Assembly: GCA_037443785.1 (NCBI GenBank) | Contig: JBBINR010000004.1 | Span: 1 to 64,000 of the forward strand | DNA length: 64,000 nucleotides | Direction: 5' to 3' | Source: JAQUOA01 sp037443785 | GTDB taxonomy: Bacteria > Bacteroidota > Ignavibacteria > UBA10030 > UBA8401 | In this document: positions 62,144 through 64,000 of the stretch, piece by piece | Layout of the letters: every line of letters begins with the position of its first letter | Position numbering within the stretch: position 1 is the first letter of the stretch | Translations under genes and position numbers: made by a program | Notes under the pieces: generated by a model | What the model saw: only the letters and a program-made list of their open reading frames with translations | Database searches by the model: none | Told to the model about the DNA's origin: nothing

Positions 62144-62913
62144 ACTACTTCCTTGATAAAGTGACGAAGTTTAATTCTCCATTCTTCTTCGAATCCTTTT
62201 ACAACCGCCTCTGCAGCGTCATCAAATGAAACTTTTTGATGCATGATCGATTCAAGATCAATCGTTTTTCGCTCAAAATCCTCTTGTATCCTCGTAATAA
62301 CTTTCGAATCGGACACGTTGAAATAATCGGTAAGTTTTTTATGCTCGGGTCCTAATAAGATCGACCCATGCTGAAGCACCACTTCCGGATATTCGGCTGA
62401 ACTAAATCGGCGTTGCGCGCTGCCTACTAATTTTCTTCCCTCGAATTGGATTTCATACCGCGCAGAACTGGCAAAGCACGGAAATGATTCTGCATTTTTA
62501 TAGAGTGTCGGAAAATGCGGCTGAGATGACTCCATTCCGATCATAGGATGGAATTTTCTAAGTCCAGAAACTAATGCCTGACTAATTTCGGAATAAATTT
62601 TGTTCACACTTTTTCCCTCGGCAAACATTACAATACTATACGTTATCTCGTTTGCATGAAGAATTGCTCTTCCACCAGTTGGCCTTCGAACGACATCAAC
62701 ACCATCCCGTTGGCATTGATTACCATTAACATCCGTTTCTTTTTGATTGTATCCCAATGAAATTGCCCAGGGAGTCCATCCATAGATTCTGATCGTCGGA
62801 GGAATTTCCTGCCGCTGCAGTTTCATCGCAAGATCTTCATCATACTTCATATTAAAAATACCGGAATGAAATCCGGTATTTATTAATTGCCACTGATCAC
62901 TATTATATATCAT
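62140..62913 (-). CDS. Octanoyltransferase / lipoate ligase family, LipM-like
   Basis: Encodes 257 residues. Family blocks are ISLGYNQKE, VVRRPTGGRAILHANEITYS, CFASSARYEIQFEGRKLVGSAQRR with the Cys matching the LipM nucleophile, and LQHGSILL. LipM moves octanoate from acyl-carrier protein to GcvH; a lipoate ligase is the alternative. It lies between lpxA and panB with a 4-nt overlap to the latter. Confidence 0.85.
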   Translation of the reverse strand: MIYNSDQWQLINTGFHSGIFNMKYDEDLAMKLQRQEIPPTIRIYGWTPWAISLGYNQKETDVNGNQCQRDGVDVVRRPTGGRAILHANEITYSIVMFAEGKSVNKIYSEISQALVSGLRKFHPMIGMESSQPHFPTLYKNAESFPCFASSARYEIQFEGRKLVGSAQRRFSSAEYPEVVLQHGSILLGPEHKKLTDYFNVSDSKVITRIQEDFERKTIDLESIMHQKVSFDDAAEAVVKGFEEEWRIKLRHFIKEVV

Positions 62914-62924
62914 GGGATATTCAT

Positions 62925-63707
62925 TTAATGAGCAGCAATGATTCCGCGTTTTGCTTCAGCCACAAAATCAATCAGACTTTGAACTTCCGGTGTGATTTTT
63001 ACTGCGGCTTTAATTTTTTCAATTCCTTGGCTGACATTAAGATTGGAAAGATATAAAACACGATAAGCATCATTTAATGAATCAATCGCCTCCTGCGTAA
63101 AGCCGCGACGTTTCAAGCCGATAATATTTAATCGCTCAAAACACAACGGATCACGACCGGCCATAATATACGGCGGGACATCTTTAATAACGCGAAATCC
63201 GCCGCCAATCATTGTATGAGCACCGACAGTGACAAACTGATGAATAACCGTCGCACCACCAATGATCGCCCAATCGTGAATTGTAACGTGACCGGCAAGT
63301 TGAACAGCATTTGCAATAATTACGTTGTTCCCGACAATACAATCATGTGCGACGTGCATGTATGCCATCAATAAACAATTGCTGCCAACGGTAGATTTTC
63401 CATGGGCAATAGTGCCTCGATTAAGCGTACAAAATTCACGCACTGTCGTGTTATCACCAAGTTCGAATAACGTTGGTTCATTTTTATATTTTAAATCCTG
63501 AGGTGCGGTAGACACAGCAGCACCTTTGTGAATGATGCACCTCTTACCGATGCGTGCCCCGTTTGCCACAAGAACATGCGGGCCGATTTCTGTCCCCTCA
63601 CCGACAACAACATCATCTTCGACGATTGAAAATGGACCAACACTTACACCGTCAGCAAGTTCAGCTTTCCTGCTGACGATGGCGGTTGGATGAATATTTG
63701 TGCTCAT
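62925..63707 (-). CDS. lpxA: Acyl-ACP:UDP-N-acetylglucosamine O-acyltransferase
   Basis: Encodes 260 residues of left-handed beta-helix hexapeptide repeats with the catalytic His121 in MAYMHVAHDCIVGNN and the LpxA C-terminal helical domain (FERLNIIGLKRRGFTQEAI). It begins lipid A synthesis. Its presence proves an LPS-type outer membrane. It follows the FabZ-type gene by 22 nt. Confidence 0.96.
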   Translation of the reverse strand: MSTNIHPTAIVSRKAELADGVSVGPFSIVEDDVVVGEGTEIGPHVLVANGARIGKRCIIHKGAAVSTAPQDLKYKNEPTLFELGDNTTVREFCTLNRGTIAHGKSTVGSNCLLMAYMHVAHDCIVGNNVIIANAVQLAGHVTIHDWAIIGGATVIHQFVTVGAHTMIGGGFRVIKDVPPYIMAGRDPLCFERLNIIGLKRRGFTQEAIDSLNDAYRVLYLSNLNVSQGIEKIKAAVKITPEVQSLIDFVAEAKRGIIAAH

Positions 63708-63729
63708 AATAATTTTCTGTTTAGAAATT

Positions 63730-64000
63730 CTACTTTGAACTGCTTCCTTTAGGACGATCGACGACGGTCGCCATCAACTCTGCTTCGCAGACAAGCTGTC
63801 CATCGACATATGCTTTTCCAAAGATTACGCAAATTTTGCTGCGGCGATTTACCATCGACACATCAAAAACCAATTGATCACCAGGATGAACCGTCTTTCG
63901 GAATTTTGCATTATTAATTCCCATAAAGAATACCAACTTATCTTCCTGATCTGTTGAACCATCCAATAGCAGTACGCCACCGGCCTGAGCCATTCCTTCG
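63730..64000 (-). CDS. C-terminal part of FabZ or LpxC-FabZ fusion, cut by the window edge
   Basis: At least 89 residues up to the right edge, in frame as EGMAQAGGVLLL, FFMGINNAKFRKTVHPGDQL and a VCEAELMATVVD end. This is the hot-dog dehydratase FabZ (3-hydroxyacyl-ACP dehydratase). Directly upstream of lpxA it is often fused to LpxC in the FCB group; the rest lies outside the window, so fusion cannot be checked. Confidence 0.88.
   Translation of the reverse strand, partial: EGMAQAGGVLLLDGSTDQEDKLVFFMGINNAKFRKTVHPGDQLVFDVSMVNRRSKICVIFGKAYVDGQLVCEAELMATVVDRPKGSSSK

Noticed and set aside
1..64000. tRNA, rRNA, CRISPR array, prophage, insertion sequence or integrase
   Set aside because: No cloverleaf, repeat-spacer array, transposase, integrase or long direct repeats were noticed at either scale; very short elements could have been missed without a search.

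Overview
This is a gene-dense, AT-rich bacterial chromosome segment with about 68 protein genes. No RNA genes, insertion sequences, prophage or CRISPR array could be found. The host is Gram-negative: lpxA, a FabZ/LpxC-FabZ end, a heptosyltransferase-type GT9, BamA/TamA-like and patatin-barrel outer-membrane proteins, and lipoproteins with lipoboxes are all present. A GWxTD protein, an archaeal-type UbiA prenyltransferase and a geranylgeranyl-reductase-like flavoprotein, together with partial use of AGGAG ribosome-binding sites, suggest the Bacteroidota/Chlorobiota/Ignavibacteriota (FCB) assemblage. That placement is inference from gene content, not a phylogeny.

Layout, most of it on the minus strand and so read from high to low coordinates. 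At the left, 1-3940 holds trpS, scpA, scpB, rluB and the start of malQ. At 4008-6089 are aroC and an HNH endonuclease gene that appears to have lost one base just after its start. A long tight run at 22165-9511 goes amidohydrolase, acidic/basic unknown, prmC, dtd, phosphomutase-like metalloenzyme, comEC, small membrane protein, methylmalonyl-CoA mutase catalytic chain, SpoU methyltransferase, P1 peptidase, second RluB-type synthase, Nudix, PfkB kinase. After a terminator come mtnA, recO and htrA. The plus-strand mazG at 22298 faces a second run of 17 genes (37252 down to 23106): FKBP lipoprotein, ferredoxin, geranylgeranyl reductase, VanX-type dipeptidase, GT9, DUF3108, CPBP protease, zinc-ribbon protein, cdsA, rimO, GWxTD, BamA-like, UbiA, rnhB, yraN, phoH, yciI. 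Much of this run concerns envelope and membrane-lipid biogenesis, with translation and quality-control genes mixed in.

Tandem HU genes and a small membrane protein (37416-38671) precede a plus-strand block (38787-44241): unknown protein, obg, ruvB, a CoA-acylating aldehyde dehydrogenase with a C-terminal extension, and an alkyladenine glycosylase. Then, on minus, come a secreted barrel-like protein, uvrA, a methyltransferase, DUF58, a TPR lipoprotein, rsmB-like, isoaspartyl peptidase and a small membrane protein. A plus-strand patatin-POTRA-barrel gene (52580-55330) meets tail-to-tail an efflux operon of YbhGFSR type (61133-55327: TetR, lipoprotein adaptor, two ATPases, two permeases), whose upstream region carries palindromic GGAAAC/GTTTCC elements. 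The right end is fabZ (cut by the window edge), lpxA, lipM-like and panB.

Most of the window is conserved housekeeping DNA. The points I consider most worth a second look are the isoprenoid reductase/ferredoxin/prenyltransferase set within one gene run, the encapsulation-peptide-like tail on the aldehyde dehydrogenase, the long ScpB tail whose last helix is encoded in overlap with rluB, the iron-sulfur-type cysteine motif in TrpS, the HNH frameshift, and the palindromes in front of the efflux operon.
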